From: Serratia symbiotica
GTDB taxonomy: Bacteria; Pseudomonadota; Gammaproteobacteria; Enterobacterales; Enterobacteriaceae
Length of the DNA: 64,000 bases
Assembly: GCA_024160085.1 (NCBI GenBank)
Contig: JAMDYG010000001.1
Span: 682,001-746,000, forward strand
Direction: 5' to 3'
Part shown: positions 37,881 through 49,680 of the stretch, piece after piece
Position numbering within the stretch: position 1 is the first letter of the stretch
How the letters are laid out: the number at the start of each line of letters is the position of its first letter
Made by a program: the position numbers and the translations under genes
Notes under the pieces: model-generated
Told to the model about the DNA's origin: nothing
What the model saw: only the letters and a program-made list of their open reading frames with translations
Databases searched by the model: none

Positions 37881-37909
37881 TTGTCAGGGGCACTGAATTC
37901 AACTATAAT
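37881..37909 (+). promoter_or_regulatory. Promoter of the rplK operon
   Basis: TTGTCA (37881-37886), 17 bases, then TATAAT (37904-37909) upstream of rplK. The arrangement matches the known L11 promoter position in E. coli. Confidence 0.7.
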
Positions 37910-38016
37910 CTCGCGCCTTTTGTTTTTAGTAGATACCTTGCTTGATGGTCTTGAGCGGGAGCGAACACGGGAAGCCTCTTACTAGGGGCGATACTACCCA
38001 AATCGAGGAAATTTAA

Positions 38017-38445
<429 letters not shown>

Positions 38446-38448
38446 AAG

Positions 38449-39153
38449 ATGGCTAAGCTGACCAAGCGCATGCGTATGATCCGTGACAAAGTTGATGCGA
38501 CTAAACAGTATGACATCACTGAAGCCGTTGCTCTGCTGAAAGAGCTGGCCACCGCTAAATTTGTAGAAAGCGTTGATGTATCCGTTAATCTGGGTATCGA
38601 CGCGCGTAAATCTGATCAAAACGTCCGTGGCGCTACCGTTTTGCCACACGGCACTGGTCGTAGCGTTCGAGTTGCAGTATTTACTCAAGGCCCTAACGCC
38701 GAAGCAGCTAGAGCCGCTGGCGCAGAGCTGGTAGGTATAGACAATCTGGCAGACTTGATCAAGAAAGGCGAAATGAACTTCGACATTGTTATTGCTTCTC
38801 CAGATGCAATGCGCGTTGTTGGTCAACTGGGCCAGATCCTGGGGCCACGCGGCATGATGCCAAACCCGAAAGTAGGTACTGTGACCCCGAACGTTGCTGA
38901 AGCGGTGAAAAACGCTAAAGCAGGACAGGTTCGTTACCGTAACGATAAAAATGGCATCATCCATACCACTATTGGTAAGGTTGATTTCGAGTCAGACAAG
39001 CTAAAAGAAAACCTGGAGGCCCTGCTAGTTGCGCTGAAAAAAGCAAAACCATCTCAGGCTAAAGGTACGTACATCAAGAAAGTTAGCATTTCCACCACCA
39101 TGGGTGCTGGCGTTGCTATCGATCAAAGCAGCTTGACTGCTGTAGCGAACTGA
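38449..39153 (+). CDS. rplA: Ribosomal protein L1
   Basis: L1 forms the mobile stalk that moves deacylated tRNA out of the E site, and represses its own operon by binding the rplK leader. The 234-residue product is full length with the signature [18 protein letters not shown] and the end [14 protein letters not shown]. Confidence 0.97.
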   Translation: MAKLTKRMRMIRDKVDATKQYDITEAVALLKELATAKFVESVDVSVNLGIDARKSDQNVRGATVLPHGTGRSVRVAVFTQGPNAEAARAAGAELVGIDNLADLIKKGEMNFDIVIASPDAMRVVGQLGQILGPRGMMPNPKVGTVTPNVAEAVKNAKAGQVRYRNDKNGIIHTTIGKVDFESDKLKENLEALLVALKKAKPSQAKGTYIKKVSISTTMGAGVAIDQSSLTAVAN

Positions 39154-39279
39154 TCGCCTCGCGATTATCGCTTTGACTTGGGGTTGGGTTTTGTCTAGAA
39201 CCCTATGCTCCAAAGTTTCGCTATTAGCCTTTCTATAGTGAAGCAAAAATAATTTTCGGTTGGATCCTGGCCTATCCAG

Positions 39280-39478
39280 GACTCCGTCCAAGACCGCAGG
39301 CGTATCAAAATGTACTTAATCCTTCCTGCGTAGACGGTGACAGAGCCTAAAGAATTTTAATGGTCTTTACTGGATTCTGCTCACCGTATTAAAGCGCTCA
39401 ATGCCTTATTTTTCACCAGGTGCGGAGTGAAGTGAGTTCCCGGGGATGTTCCCCGGCTAATCCAGGAGCAAAAAGCTA
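39280..39478 (+). promoter_or_regulatory. rplJ leader, probable L10(L12)4 autoregulatory RNA
   Basis: The 325-base rplA-rplJ gap holds no gene. Its right part keeps blocks I recognise from the E. coli L10 leader: CCAAGACCGCAGG, CTGCGTAGACGGTGACAGA, TCTGCTCACCGTAT and the CCAGGAGCAAA ribosome site. In E. coli this RNA folds into a kink-turn bound by L10-L12 complexes that block rplJ translation. Conservation in a decaying genome suggests that the feedback is kept. Confidence 0.6.
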
Positions 39479-39976
39479 ATGGCATTAAATCTTCAAGACA
39501 AACAAGCGATTGTTGCTGAAGTCAACGAAGTAGCCAAAGGCGCGCTGTCTGCGGTTGTTGCGGATTCTCGCGGCGTTACCGTTGATAAAATGACTGAACT
39601 GCGTAAAGCAGGTCGTGAAGCTGGCGTTTACATGCGTGTTGTTCGCAACACTCTGATACGGCGCGTAGTTGATGGCACTCCATTTGAATGCCTGAAAGAC
39701 ACGTTTGTCGGTCCTACCTTGATTGCATTCTCTAGTGAACACCCGGGCGCTGCTGCTCGTTTGTTCAAAGAATTCGCAAAAGCGAATGCAGAATTCGAGG
39801 TTAAAGCTGCGGCCTTTGAAGGTCAGTTGATCCCTGCGGCACAAATTGACCGCTTAGCGACACTGCCTACTTACGATGAAGCGATAGCACGCCTGATGGC
39901 AACCATGAAAGAAGCTGCTGCTGGCAAACTGGTTCGCACTCTGGCTGCACTGCGCGATCAGAAAGAAGCGGCATAA
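39479..39976 (+). CDS. rplJ: Ribosomal protein L10
   Basis: L10 anchors L7/L12 dimers to the large subunit. The 165-residue product (165 in E. coli) has the rRNA-binding N domain ([32 protein letters not shown]) and the C-terminal helix where L12 dimers bind ([20 protein letters not shown]). One helix residue set differs slightly from E. coli but the frame is intact. Confidence 0.96.
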   Translation: MALNLQDKQAIVAEVNEVAKGALSAVVADSRGVTVDKMTELRKAGREAGVYMRVVRNTLIRRVVDGTPFECLKDTFVGPTLIAFSSEHPGAAARLFKEFAKANAEFEVKAAAFEGQLIPAAQIDRLATLPTYDEAIARLMATMKEAAAGKLVRTLAALRDQKEAA

Positions 39977-40041
39977 GCCACCCTCTTTCTTAGCCTTTGC
40001 TAACGTATTTAAACTATTTCTGAATTTTAGGAACAATTGTT

Positions 40042-40407
40042 ATGTCTATCACTAAAGACCAAATCTTGGAAGCCGTTGCCGCTATGTCCGTCATGGATGT
40101 TGTTGAGCTGGTTTCCGCTATTGAAGAAAAATTCGGTGTTTCTGCTGCTGCTGCCGTGGCTGTTGCTGCTGGTCCAGACGAAGTTGCTGAAGAAAAAACT
40201 GAGTTCGACGTTGTACTTTCTGCTATTGGCGGTAACAAAATTGCTGTTATCAAAGCAGTACGTGGCGCAACTGGTCTGGGTTTGAAAGAAGCTAAAGACC
40301 TAGTAGAATCTGCTCCAGCAATACTAAAAGAAGGCATCAGCAAAGACGATGCTGATGCTTTGAAAAAATCTCTGGAAGAAGCTGGTGCTTCTGTTGAAGT
40401 TAAATAA
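40042..40407 (+). CDS. rplL: Ribosomal protein L7/L12
   Basis: L7/L12 dimers form the flexible stalk that recruits translation factors. The 121-residue product has the N-terminal dimerisation helices ([20 protein letters not shown]), an Ala/Val-rich hinge (about 38-50) and the factor-binding C domain ([12 protein letters not shown]-like, here [20 protein letters not shown]). Confidence 0.96.
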   Translation: MSITKDQILEAVAAMSVMDVVELVSAIEEKFGVSAAAAVAVAAGPDEVAEEKTEFDVVLSAIGGNKIAVIKAVRGATGLGLKEAKDLVESAPAILKEGISKDDADALKKSLEEAGASVEVK

Positions 40408-40425
40408 GTTTAACTTTTCAGAGTA

Positions 40426-40477
40426 CAGTCTGGTTTAACAGACTGATGGATAGTGACTTTTAGTCACAAGTCTTTTT
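40426..40477 (+). terminator. rplL-rpoB attenuator and processing hairpins
   Basis: CAGTCTG/CAGACTG (40426-40445) forms one hairpin. GTGAC/GTCAC (40453-40467) forms a second, followed by a T run at 40471-40477. In E. coli this gap has a partial terminator and an RNase III site that set the ratio of ribosomal protein to RNA polymerase subunits. The rest of the 330-base gap up to rpoB shows no gene. Confidence 0.6.
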
Positions 40478-40737
40478 ACGTTATTGGGCGTTGGTAGAGT
40501 TTCACACTATTTGGCTACTGGCTAACCCCAATATCTTTTTCTATTGACGACTTAATATACTGCCCCTTTTGCTTCAGTTAAATCTGCCGCACGGCGCAAC
40601 GAAATGATTTAAGCGTGATAGAAAAGAGGTATTGCGGAAAGTGTTCCCGCTTTCCGGTCGACAAAATGGTGTTGCATGATCCGTTTCCTATTCGGGCGGA
40701 TAAAGTGGTTCGACTTTCCAGCGAGCTGAGGAACCCT

Positions 40738-43700
40738 ATGGTTTACTCCTATACCGAGAAAAAACGTATTCGTAAGGATTTTGGTAAGCGTCCACAAGTT
40801 CTGGACATACCTTATCTCCTTTCTATCCAGCTTGACTCGTTCCAGAAGTTTATCGAGCAAGATCCAGAAGGGCGGTACGGCCTAGAAGCCGCCTTCCGTT
40901 CTGTTTTCCCTATACAAAGCTACAGTGGCAATTCGGAGCTGCAATACGTTAGCTACCTTCTTGGTGAGCCGGTGTTCGACGTCAAAGAGTGCCAGATCCG
41001 TGGTGTAACGTTCTCTGCACCGCTGCGCGTAAAACTGCGTCTAGTAATCTACGAGCGTGAAGCCACGGAAGGTACGGTTAAAGACATCAAGGAACAAGAA
41101 GTTTATATGGGCGAAATACCGCTCATGACCGAAAACGGCACCTTTGTGATCAATGGTACTGAGCGGGTTATCGTCTCTCAGTTGCACCGCAGTCCTGGTG
41201 TATTCTTTGACAGTGATAAGGGGAAAACTCACTCATCTGGTAAAGTGCTGTATAATGCACGCATCATCCCTTACCGTGGTTCATGGTTAGATTTTGAGCT
41301 TGATCCGAAAGACAACCTTTTCGTGCGTATTGATCGTCGTCGCAAGCTGCCAGCAACTATTATCCTGCGGGCATTGAACTACACTACTGAACAGATCCTT
41401 GACCTATTCTTTGACAAAATCACTTTCGAGATCTGTGGTAACAAGCTGCAAATGGAACTAGTTCCAGAGCGCCTGCGTGGTGAAACCGCATCCTTCGATA
41501 TCGAAGCTAACGGCAAAATATACGTGGAGAAAGGCCGTCGCATCACTTCTCGTCATATCCGTCAGCTCGAAAAAGATAAAATTTATAGTATTGAAGTACC
41601 GGTTGAGTATATCGCGGGCAAAGTGGTCGCGCAGGACTATATTGATACCAATACCGGTGAACTGATCTGTACCGCCAACATGGAGTTGTCACTGGATCTG
41701 CTGGCCAAACTGAGCCAGGCGGGACACAAATATATCAAAACGCTGTTCACCAACGATCTGGATCACGGTGCCTATATCTCTGAGACTCTACGCGTCGATC
41801 CGAGCAGCGATCGCTTGATCGCGCTGGTAGAAATTTACCGCATGATGCGCCCCGGTGAGCCGCCAACGCGCGAATCTGCTGAAAGCCTGTTCGAGAACTT
41901 ATTTTTCTCTGAAGACCGCTACGATCTGTCTGCGGTTGGCCGTATGAAGTTCAACCGTTCTATGCTGCGTGACGAGATCGAAGGCTCGGGCATCTTGAGC
42001 AAAAACGACATCATTGAAGTAATGAAGAAGCTCATTGATATCCGTAACGGTAAAGGCGAAGTAGACGACATCGACCACTTGGGTAATCGTCGTATCCGTT
42101 CCGTTGGCGAAATGGCTGAGAATCAGTTCCGTGTCGGCCTGGTGCGTGTTGAGCGTGCGGTTAAAGAACGTCTGTCTCTAGGCGATCTGGAGACCTTGAT
42201 GCCTCAAGATATGATCAACGCCAAGCCGATTTCGGCGGCGGTGAAAGAGTTCTTCGGCTCCAGCCAACTGTCTCAATTTATGGATCAGAATAACCCGTTG
42301 TCCGAGATCACGCATAAGCGTCGTATTTCTGCACTGGGTCCAGGTGGTTTAACTCGCGAACGTGCGGGCTTTGAAGTTCGAGACGTCCACCCGACTCACT
42401 ATGGCCGCGTATGCCCAATCGAGACGCCGGAAGGACCGAACATCGGTCTGATTAACTCCTTGTCCGTGTATGCACAGACTAACGAGCATGGCTTCCTGGA
42501 AACCCCGTACCGCCGCGTGCGTGACGGTATGGTGACCGATGAAATCAACTATCTGTCTGCTATTGAAGAAGGCAACTTTGTTATCGCTCAGGCGAACTCC
42601 AACTTGGATGATGATGGCCGCTTTGTGGAAGATCTGGTTACCTGTCGCAGCAAAGGCGAATCAAGCTTGTTCAGCCGTAACCAGGTTGACTATATGGACG
42701 TATCCACTCAGCAGGTTGTCTCCGTTGGTGCTTCACTGATCCCATTCCTGGAACACGATGATGCCAACCGTGCATTGATGGGTGCGAACATGCAACGTCA
42801 GGCGGTACCAACCCTGCGTGTAGACAAGCCGCTGGTCGGTACCGGTATGGAACGTGCTGTGGCGGTTGATTCAGGCGTTACCGCCGTAGCTAAACGCGGC
42901 GGAGTGATCCAGTACGTGGATGCTTCCCGTATCGTTATCAAAGTTAACGAAGACGAAATGTATCCAGGCGAAGCAGGTATCGATATTTATAACCTGACTA
43001 AGTACACGCGTTCCAACCAGAACACCTGCATCAACCAGATACCTTGTGTGAATCTGGGAGAGCCAATTGAGCGCGGCGACGTACTGGCAGATGGCCCATC
43101 TACAGATCTGGGTGAACTGGCGCTGGGTCAAAACATGCGTGTCGCTTTCATGCCGTGGAATGGCTACAACTTTGAAGATTCCATCTTGGTCTCCGAACGC
43201 GTAGTGCAGGAAGATCGCTTCACCACTATCCACATTCAGGAACTGGCATGCGTATCTCGTGATACCAAGCTAGGGCCTGAAGAGATCACTGCCGACATCC
43301 CTAACGTGGGTGAAGCCGCACTCTCCAAACTGGATGAATCTGGGATTGTTTATATCGGTGCTGAAGTGACCGGTGGCGATATTCTGGTTGGTAAGGTAAC
43401 GCCGAAGGGTGAAACTCAACTGACACCAGAAGAGAAGTTGCTGCGTGCGATCTTCGGGGAGAAAGCCTCCGACTTTAAAGACTCTTCACTGCGTGCCCCC
43501 AATGGCGTATCTGGTACGATTATTGATGTGCAAGTCTTTACCCGCGATGGCGTGGAAAAAGACGAGCGTGCGTTAGAAATTGAAGAGATGCAGCTCAAAC
43601 AGGTGAAGAAAGATCTGACTGAAGAATTACAGATATTGGAAGCAGGCCTGTTTGCACGTATCCACGCGGTGCTGGTTGCTGGCGGCGGTGTTGACGCTGA

Positions 43701-44769
43701 GAAATTGAGTAAGCTGCCACGCGATCGCTGGCTGGAACTGGGCTTGACCGTGGAAGAGAAGCAAAACCAACTGGAACAGTTGGCAGAGCAATATGACGAA
43801 CTAAAATCCTATTTCGAGAAGAAGCTGGAAGCCAAGCGTCGCAAGATTACTCAGGGCGATGATTTAGCACCCGGCGTGCTGAAAATCGTTAAGGTCTATT
43901 TGGCGGTTAAACGTCAGATCCAACCAGGTGACAAGATGGCAGGTCGCCACGGTAACAAAGGTGTTATTTCCAAGATCAACCCGATCGAAGATATGCCTTA
44001 TGATGAAAACGGCACGCCGGTAGACATCGTACTGAATCCACTGGGCGTACCATCACGTATGAACATTGGCCAAATCCTAGAAACTCACCTGGGTATGGCT
44101 GCAAAAGGCATTGGTGAGAAGATCAACCAAATGCTCAAGCAGCAACAGGAAGTAGCTAGACTGCGTGAGTTCATCCAGAAGGCTTACGATCTTGGTGATG
44201 ACGTTTGCCAGAAAGTTGACCTAAACACTTTCACTGACGATGAAGTATTGCGTCTGGCAGAGAACCTGAAAAATGGAATGCCGATCGCAACGCCAGTGTT
44301 CGATGGTGCGAAAGAGACGGAAATAAAACAACTGCTGGAAATGGGCGGCATCCCAACCTCTGGTCAGATTACGCTGTACGATGGCCGTACTGGGGAGCAG
44401 TTCGAACGCCAGGTTACTGTCGGTTACATGTACATGCTGAAACTGAACCACTTGGTTGACGATAAAATGCATGCCCGTTCAACCGGTTCTTACAGCTTGG
44501 TGACGCAGCAGCCGCTGGGTGGCAAGGCGCAGTTTGGTGGTCAACGCTTCGGCGAGATGGAAGTGTGGGCACTGGAAGCCTACGGCGCAGCTTACACCTT
44601 ACAAGAAATGCTAACCGTTAAGTCGGATGACGTTAATGGCCGTACCAAGATGTACAAAAATATCGTGGATGGCGATCACCGTATGGAACCAGGTATGCCG
44701 GAGTCATTCAATGTACTGTTGAAGGAAATCCGCTCGCTCGGTATCAATATCGAACTGGAAGACGAGTAA
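40738..44769 (+). CDS. rpoB: RNA polymerase beta subunit
   Basis: The frame is open from 40615, but the true start is ATG 40738 ([19 protein letters not shown]), with the conserved CTGAGGA ribosome site, as in E. coli. The 1343-residue product is complete. The rifampicin region is wild-type-like ([14 protein letters not shown] then [13 protein letters not shown]), so no resistance change is visible there. The catalytic segments [13 protein letters not shown] and the C-terminal clamp end ([11 protein letters not shown]) are intact. Confidence 0.97.
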   Translation: MVYSYTEKKRIRKDFGKRPQVLDIPYLLSIQLDSFQKFIEQDPEGRYGLEAAFRSVFPIQSYSGNSELQYVSYLLGEPVFDVKECQIRGVTFSAPLRVKLRLVIYEREATEGTVKDIKEQEVYMGEIPLMTENGTFVINGTERVIVSQLHRSPGVFFDSDKGKTHSSGKVLYNARIIPYRGSWLDFELDPKDNLFVRIDRRRKLPATIILRALNYTTEQILDLFFDKITFEICGNKLQMELVPERLRGETASFDIEANGKIYVEKGRRITSRHIRQLEKDKIYSIEVPVEYIAGKVVAQDYIDTNTGELICTANMELSLDLLAKLSQAGHKYIKTLFTNDLDHGAYISETLRVDPSSDRLIALVEIYRMMRPGEPPTRESAESLFENLFFSEDRYDLSAVGRMKFNRSMLRDEIEGSGILSKNDIIEVMKKLIDIRNGKGEVDDIDHLGNRRIRSVGEMAENQFRVGLVRVERAVKERLSLGDLETLMPQDMINAKPISAAVKEFFGSSQLSQFMDQNNPLSEITHKRRISALGPGGLTRERAGFEVRDVHPTHYGRVCPIETPEGPNIGLINSLSVYAQTNEHGFLETPYRRVRDGMVTDEINYLSAIEEGNFVIAQANSNLDDDGRFVEDLVTCRSKGESSLFSRNQVDYMDVSTQQVVSVGASLIPFLEHDDANRALMGANMQRQAVPTLRVDKPLVGTGMERAVAVDSGVTAVAKRGGVIQYVDASRIVIKVNEDEMYPGEAGIDIYNLTKYTRSNQNTCINQIPCVNLGEPIERGDVLADGPSTDLGELALGQNMRVAFMPWNGYNFEDSILVSERVVQEDRFTTIHIQELACVSRDTKLGPEEITADIPNVGEAALSKLDESGIVYIGAEVTGGDILVGKVTPKGETQLTPEEKLLRAIFGEKASDFKDSSLRAPNGVSGTIIDVQVFTRDGVEKDERALEIEEMQLKQVKKDLTEELQILEAGLFARIHAVLVAGGGVDAEKLSKLPRDRWLELGLTVEEKQNQLEQLAEQYDELKSYFEKKLEAKRRKITQGDDLAPGVLKIVKVYLAVKRQIQPGDKMAGRHGNKGVISKINPIEDMPYDENGTPVDIVLNPLGVPSRMNIGQILETHLGMAAKGIGEKINQMLKQQQEVARLREFIQKAYDLGDDVCQKVDLNTFTDDEVLRLAENLKNGMPIATPVFDGAKETEIKQLLEMGGIPTSGQITLYDGRTGEQFERQVTVGYMYMLKLNHLVDDKMHARSTGSYSLVTQQPLGGKAQFGGQRFGEMEVWALEAYGAAYTLQEMLTVKSDDVNGRTKMYKNIVDGDHRMEPGMPESFNVLLKEIRSLGINIELEDE

Positions 44770-44885
44770 TCGTTTTCCAGCTCAGGCTCCCGGCCTTAGG
44801 GGCCTGAGGGTGGTTATTCAGGTCACACGGGTATCTAATGCGGTTGTGGATACCCAACAGGTTTAACTCCGACAGGAGCCAATCC

Positions 44886-47800
44886 GTGAAAGACTTATTG
44901 AAGTTTTTAAAAGCGCAAACCAAGACCGAAGAGTTTGATGCGATCAAGATTGCTCTGGCCTCGCCAGACATGATCCGTTCATGGTCGTTCGGTGAAGTTA
45001 AGAAGCCGGAAACCATTAACTACCGTACGTTCAAACCTGAGCGTGACGGCCTTTTCTGCGCCCGTATCTTTGGGCCGGTAAAAGACTACGAGTGCCTGTG
45101 CGGTAAGTACAAGCGCTTAAAACACCGCGGTGTAATCTGTGAGAAGTGTGGTGTTGAAGTGACCCAAACCAAAGTGCGCCGTGAGCGCATGGGCCACATT
45201 GAGCTAGCCTCGCCGACTGCGCACATCTGGTTCCTGAAATCGTTGCCATCGCGCATCGGTTTACTGCTGGATATGCCGCTACGTGATATAGAACGCGTGC
45301 TGTACTTCGAATCCTACGTGGTGGTTGAAGGCGGCATGACCAACCTTGAGCGCCGTCAGATCTTGACTGAAGAGCAATATCTGGATGCGCTGGAAGAGTT
45401 CGGCGACGAATTTGACGCCAGAATGGGTGCCGAGGCTATTCAGTCCCTGTTGAAAAACATGGATCTGGAAGTCGAGTGCGAGCAACTGCGTGAAGAGTTA
45501 AACGAAACCAACTCTGAAACCAAGCGCAAAAAGCTAACCAAGCGTATCAAGTTGCTAGAAGCGTTCGTACAGTCTAGCAATAAACCGGAGTGGATGATCC
45601 TGACTGTGCTGCCGGTACTGCCGCCAGACTTGCGGCCACTGGTTCCGCTGGATGGCGGTCGTTTCGCAACATCAGATCTTAACGATCTGTACCGCCGCGT
45701 GATCAACCGTAACAACCGTCTAAAACGCCTGCTGGATCTAGTTGCACCTGACATCATTGTACGCAACGAAAAGCGTATGCTGCAAGAAGCGGTAGATGCC
45801 CTGCTAGATAACGGCCGTCGTGGTCGTGCAATCACCGGTTCTAACAAACGTCCTCTGAAATCTTTAGCCGATATGATCAAAGGTAAGCAGGGTCGTTTCC
45901 GTCAGAACCTGTTGGGTAAACGTGTTGACTACTCTGGCCGTTCTGTCATCACCGTCGGCCCCTACCTGCGTCTGCATCAGTGCGGCCTGCCGAAGAAAAT
46001 GGCGCTGGGGCTGTTTAAACCGTTCATCTACGGCAAGCTGGAGCTGCGTGGCCTAGCCACCACCATCAAAGCTGCTAAAAAAATGGTTGAGCGTGAAGAA
46101 GCTGTAGTTTGGGATATCCTAGACGAAGTAATCCGCGAACACCCGGTATTGCTGAATCGTGCACCAACCTTGCACCGTCTAGGTATCCAGGCGTTTGAAC
46201 CTATTTTGATCGAAGGCAAAGCGATCCAACTGCATCCGCTGGTTTGTGCGGCATACAATGCCGACTTCGATGGTGACCAGATGGCTGTTCACGTACCGCT
46301 GACGCTAGAAGCCCAGTTAGAAGCACGTGCGCTGATGATGTCTACCAACAACATCCTGTCACCCGCGAACGGCGAGCCAATCATAGTTCCTTCACAAGAC
46401 GTGGTATTGGGTCTGTACTACATGACCCGCGACTGTGTTAACGCCCAAGGTGAAGGCATGGTGCTAAATGGTTCGAAAGAAGCTGAGCGTGTTTACCGCG
46501 CCGGTCTGGCGTCACTGCATACGCGGGTTAAAGTGCGTATTACCGAAGACGTCAAAACCGCCGAAGGCGAATGGACAACACAGACCAACATCGTGGATAC
46601 CACTATTGGACGAGCTATCCTGTGGATGATTGTGCCAAAAGGTCTGCCATACTCGATCGTTAACCAGCCTCTAGGCAAGAAAGCGATTTCCAAGATGCTG
46701 AACACCTGTTACCGCATTCTGGGTCTGAAGCCGACCGTTATCTTTGCTGATCAGATCATGTACACCGGTTTTGCCTATGCAGCTCGTTCTGGTGCTTCAG
46801 TGGGTATCGATGACATGGTTATTCCGGCCAAGAAAGCGGAGATCATCGAAGAGGCGGAAACCGAAGTTGCCGAGATCCAGGAGCAGTTCCAGTCTGGTCT
46901 GGTTACTGCGGGTGAACGCTACAACAAAGTGATCGATATTTGGGCTGCGGCGAACGAGCGTGTTGCGAAAGCGATGATGGAAAACCTATCGGTAGAAGAC
47001 GTGGTTAACCGTGATGACGTGGTGGAACAGCAAGTTTCCTTCAACAGCATCTTTATGATGGCCGATTCCGGTGCGCGTGGCTCTGCTGCTCAGATCCGTC
47101 AGTTAGCTGGTATGCGTGGCCTGATGGCGAAACCTGACGGCTCGATCATTGAAACACCAATCACTGCCAACTTCCGTGAAGGTCTGAATGTACTCCAGTA
47201 CTTCATCTCGACGCATGGTGCACGTAAAGGCTTGGCGGATACTGCACTGAAAACCGCTAACTCTGGTTATTTGACTCGTCGTCTGGTAGACGTTGCACAG
47301 GATCTGGTGGTAACTGAAGATGATTGCGGCACGCACAACGGCATCCTGATGACGCCGGTTATTGAAGGTGGCGATGTTAAAGAGCCACTGCGTGAACGCG
47401 TTCTTGGTCGTGTAACAGCGGAAGATATCATCAAGCCTGGTACGGCTGATATCTTAGTGCCACGCAATACCTTGCTGAATGAGAAGACTTGTGACCTGTT
47501 GGAAGATAACTCTGTCGATAGCGTTAAAGTTCGTTCAGTAGTGAGCTGCGAAACTGACTTTGGTGTGTGTGCCAACTGCTATGGTCGTGACTTGGCGCGT
47601 GGTCACATTATCAACAAGGGCGAAGCTATCGGTGTTATCGCTGCACAATCCATCGGTGAGCCGGGTACCCAGTTGACGATGCGTACTTTCCACATCGGTG
47701 GTGCGGCATCGCGTGCGGCAGCAGAGTCCAGAATTCAGGTTAAGAATAGAGGTAGTCTGAAACTGAACAATGTTAAGTTTGTTATGAATGCAGCAGGCAA

Positions 47801-49115
47801 GCTGGTAATTACTTCTCGTAATACCGAGTTGAAGCTGATCGACGAGTTTGGCCGTACCAAAGAAAGCTATAAAGTGCCTTACGGTGCCGTGATGGGCAAA
47901 GGTGACGGTGCAGAAGTTAACGGCGGCGAAACGGTGGCTAACTGGGATCCACACACTATGTCAGTTATCAGTGAAGTGAGTGGTTTTATTCGTTTCGCTG
48001 ACATGGTTGACGGCCAGACAATTACTCGCCAGACCGACGAACTAACCGGTTTGTCTTCCCTGGTGGTGCTGGATAGCGCAGAGCGTACCGGTAGCGGTAA
48101 AGATTTGCGTCCGGCGCTGAAAATAGTTGATGCTAAAGGCGACGATGTGTTGATCCCAGGTACTGATATGCCTGCTCAATACTTCCTGCCAGGCAAAGCG
48201 ATTGTGCAACTAGAAGACGGCATTCAGATCGGTGCAGGTGATACCTTGGCACGTATTCCTCAAGAATCGGGCGGTACTAAGGATATCACCGGTGGTCTGC
48301 CACGCGTTGCGGACTTGTTCGAAGCACGTCGTCCGAAAGAGCCGGCAATCCTAGCTGAAATCAGCGGGATTATCTCGTTCGGTAAAGAGACCAAAGGCAA
48401 ACGTCGGCTGGTAATTTCTCCGCTGGACGGCAGCGACGCTTACGAAGAGATGATTCCGAAATGGCGTCAGCTCAACGTATTTGAAGGGGAAATTGTAGAA
48501 CGTGGTGATGTTGTTTCCGACGGCCCAGAGTCTCCGCACGACATTCTGCGTTTGCGTGGTGTAAATGCTGTTACCCGCTATATCACCAACGAAGTGCAGG
48601 AAGTTTACCGCCTACAAGGTGTTAAGATTAACGATAAGCATATCGAAGTTATCGTTCGTCAGATGCTGCGTAAAGGCACCATTGTCAGTGCTGGGGGGAG
48701 CGAATTCCTGGAAGGCGAGCAAGCTGAAGTTTCACGCGTTAAGATTGCCAACCGTCAGCTTGAAGCTGACGGTAAGATCCCGGCAACCTTCTCACGTGAC
48801 TTGTTGGGTATCACCAAGGCTTCCCTGGCGACCGAATCCTTCATTTCTGCAGCATCGTTCCAGGAAACGACGCGCGTTCTGACCGAAGCGGCCGTTGCTG
48901 GCAAGCGTGATGAACTGCGTGGTCTGAAAGAGAACGTCATCGTGGGCCGTCTGATCCCAGCCGGTACCGGTTACGCTTATCATCAGGATCGTATGCGTCG
49001 TCGTGCGCAGGATGAAACGCTGATTGTTCCTCCACAGGTCAGCACGGAGAAAGCAACAGCCAACCTGGCTGAACTACTCAATGCAAGCAATTTGGGCAGT
49101 GGCAACGACGAGTAA
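44886..49115 (+). CDS. rpoC: RNA polymerase beta' subunit
   Basis: I chose GTG 44886 ([20 protein letters not shown]), which follows AGGAG; the frame extends upstream to 44838 without support. The 1409-residue product (1407 in E. coli) has the N-terminal zinc site ([20 protein letters not shown]), the catalytic magnesium motif [13 protein letters not shown], the bridge helix and trigger loop, and the second zinc cluster ([19 protein letters not shown]). The C-terminal tail differs from E. coli in the last 40 residues, as is usual. The E. coli neighbour thiC does not follow; degenerate DNA does. Confidence 0.97.
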   Translation: MKDLLKFLKAQTKTEEFDAIKIALASPDMIRSWSFGEVKKPETINYRTFKPERDGLFCARIFGPVKDYECLCGKYKRLKHRGVICEKCGVEVTQTKVRRERMGHIELASPTAHIWFLKSLPSRIGLLLDMPLRDIERVLYFESYVVVEGGMTNLERRQILTEEQYLDALEEFGDEFDARMGAEAIQSLLKNMDLEVECEQLREELNETNSETKRKKLTKRIKLLEAFVQSSNKPEWMILTVLPVLPPDLRPLVPLDGGRFATSDLNDLYRRVINRNNRLKRLLDLVAPDIIVRNEKRMLQEAVDALLDNGRRGRAITGSNKRPLKSLADMIKGKQGRFRQNLLGKRVDYSGRSVITVGPYLRLHQCGLPKKMALGLFKPFIYGKLELRGLATTIKAAKKMVEREEAVVWDILDEVIREHPVLLNRAPTLHRLGIQAFEPILIEGKAIQLHPLVCAAYNADFDGDQMAVHVPLTLEAQLEARALMMSTNNILSPANGEPIIVPSQDVVLGLYYMTRDCVNAQGEGMVLNGSKEAERVYRAGLASLHTRVKVRITEDVKTAEGEWTTQTNIVDTTIGRAILWMIVPKGLPYSIVNQPLGKKAISKMLNTCYRILGLKPTVIFADQIMYTGFAYAARSGASVGIDDMVIPAKKAEIIEEAETEVAEIQEQFQSGLVTAGERYNKVIDIWAAANERVAKAMMENLSVEDVVNRDDVVEQQVSFNSIFMMADSGARGSAAQIRQLAGMRGLMAKPDGSIIETPITANFREGLNVLQYFISTHGARKGLADTALKTANSGYLTRRLVDVAQDLVVTEDDCGTHNGILMTPVIEGGDVKEPLRERVLGRVTAEDIIKPGTADILVPRNTLLNEKTCDLLEDNSVDSVKVRSVVSCETDFGVCANCYGRDLARGHIINKGEAIGVIAAQSIGEPGTQLTMRTFHIGGAASRAAAESRIQVKNRGSLKLNNVKFVMNAAGKLVITSRNTELKLIDEFGRTKESYKVPYGAVMGKGDGAEVNGGETVANWDPHTMSVISEVSGFIRFADMVDGQTITRQTDELTGLSSLVVLDSAERTGSGKDLRPALKIVDAKGDDVLIPGTDMPAQYFLPGKAIVQLEDGIQIGAGDTLARIPQESGGTKDITGGLPRVADLFEARRPKEPAILAEISGIISFGKETKGKRRLVISPLDGSDAYEEMIPKWRQLNVFEGEIVERGDVVSDGPESPHDILRLRGVNAVTRYITNEVQEVYRLQGVKINDKHIEVIVRQMLRKGTIVSAGGSEFLEGEQAEVSRVKIANRQLEADGKIPATFSRDLLGITKASLATESFISAASFQETTRVLTEAAVAGKRDELRGLKENVIVGRLIPAGTGYAYHQDRMRRRAQDETLIVPPQVSTEKATANLAELLNASNLGSGNDE

Positions 49116-49317
49116 CCGCTGCATGCATTAATTTACACCGGCTGGACTAATAAGCCGTACCTTTAGGGCTGAGGATCCCTAGAAATCCCTCATAAATAGA
49201 TCAAGCACCATACTTCGGTATGTTTTAGATAGATGGATGAGGATAGCTTCCGGATCTATACGCCTTACTAATAGCGGAGAGTGTTGTAAGACATTCTCCA
49301 CTAATGTCAGCGAGGAA
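49116..49317. other. Gene-free region after rpoC
   Basis: No gene is supported here. GGCTGGACTAATAAGCC just after rpoC contains a short inverted repeat (GGCT/AGCC) that could be the operon's end signal but has no clear T run. The rest runs into IS256-type remnants. Confidence 0.4.
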
Positions 49318-49400
49318 AGCCAGAGACTGCAACTGTTTTTCGTCCATAAACTAACCTGTTTTTGATGTTGGATTGAATATATCAAAATTAGGCAGATACA
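49318..49400 (-). mobile_element. IS256-family transposase, first ten codons (minus strand)
   Basis: From ATG at 49347 the minus strand reads MDEKQLQSLA, the usual start of an IS256-family transposase, with plausible upstream element sequence to about 49400. After ten codons it changes to unrelated sequence. The codons that should follow are found on the opposite strand at 49558. Confidence 0.5.
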
Positions 49401-49557
49401 CAAATTTCTAAACAGGCTCGTCAACGAGCTTGCCATGTTATACCTATTAGCAACGTGCTTAGTACAATAGTGCTGTGGTTAATGGGATATTATCTTGAAA
49501 ATAAAGGATTACATCTACGATATCAGGAAATAGCACAAAACATCGGCGTGTTATTTC

Positions 49558-49650
49558 GAATTGGCCAAAAATCTCAAAACCCCTAAGGATCTCAACCAGT
49601 TCGATTAGCTGCTGAAAAAAATCAGCGTCGAGGCCGCTCTCACTTCTTAT
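49558..49650 (+). mobile_element. IS256-family transposase, following codons (plus strand)
   Basis: The plus strand reads ELAKNLKTPKDLNQFD, an amber, then LLKKISVEAALTSY and a stop. This is the segment that normally follows MDEKQLQSLAN in the same transposase family. It is short and dead. Confidence 0.55.
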
Positions 49651-49680
49651 TAACCATCAATACGGCATTGTCTTTACGCC

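Noticed and set aside
40615-40737. 41-codon N-terminal extension of rpoB
   Set aside because: The conserved start and ribosome site are at 40738; the extension matches no RpoB.
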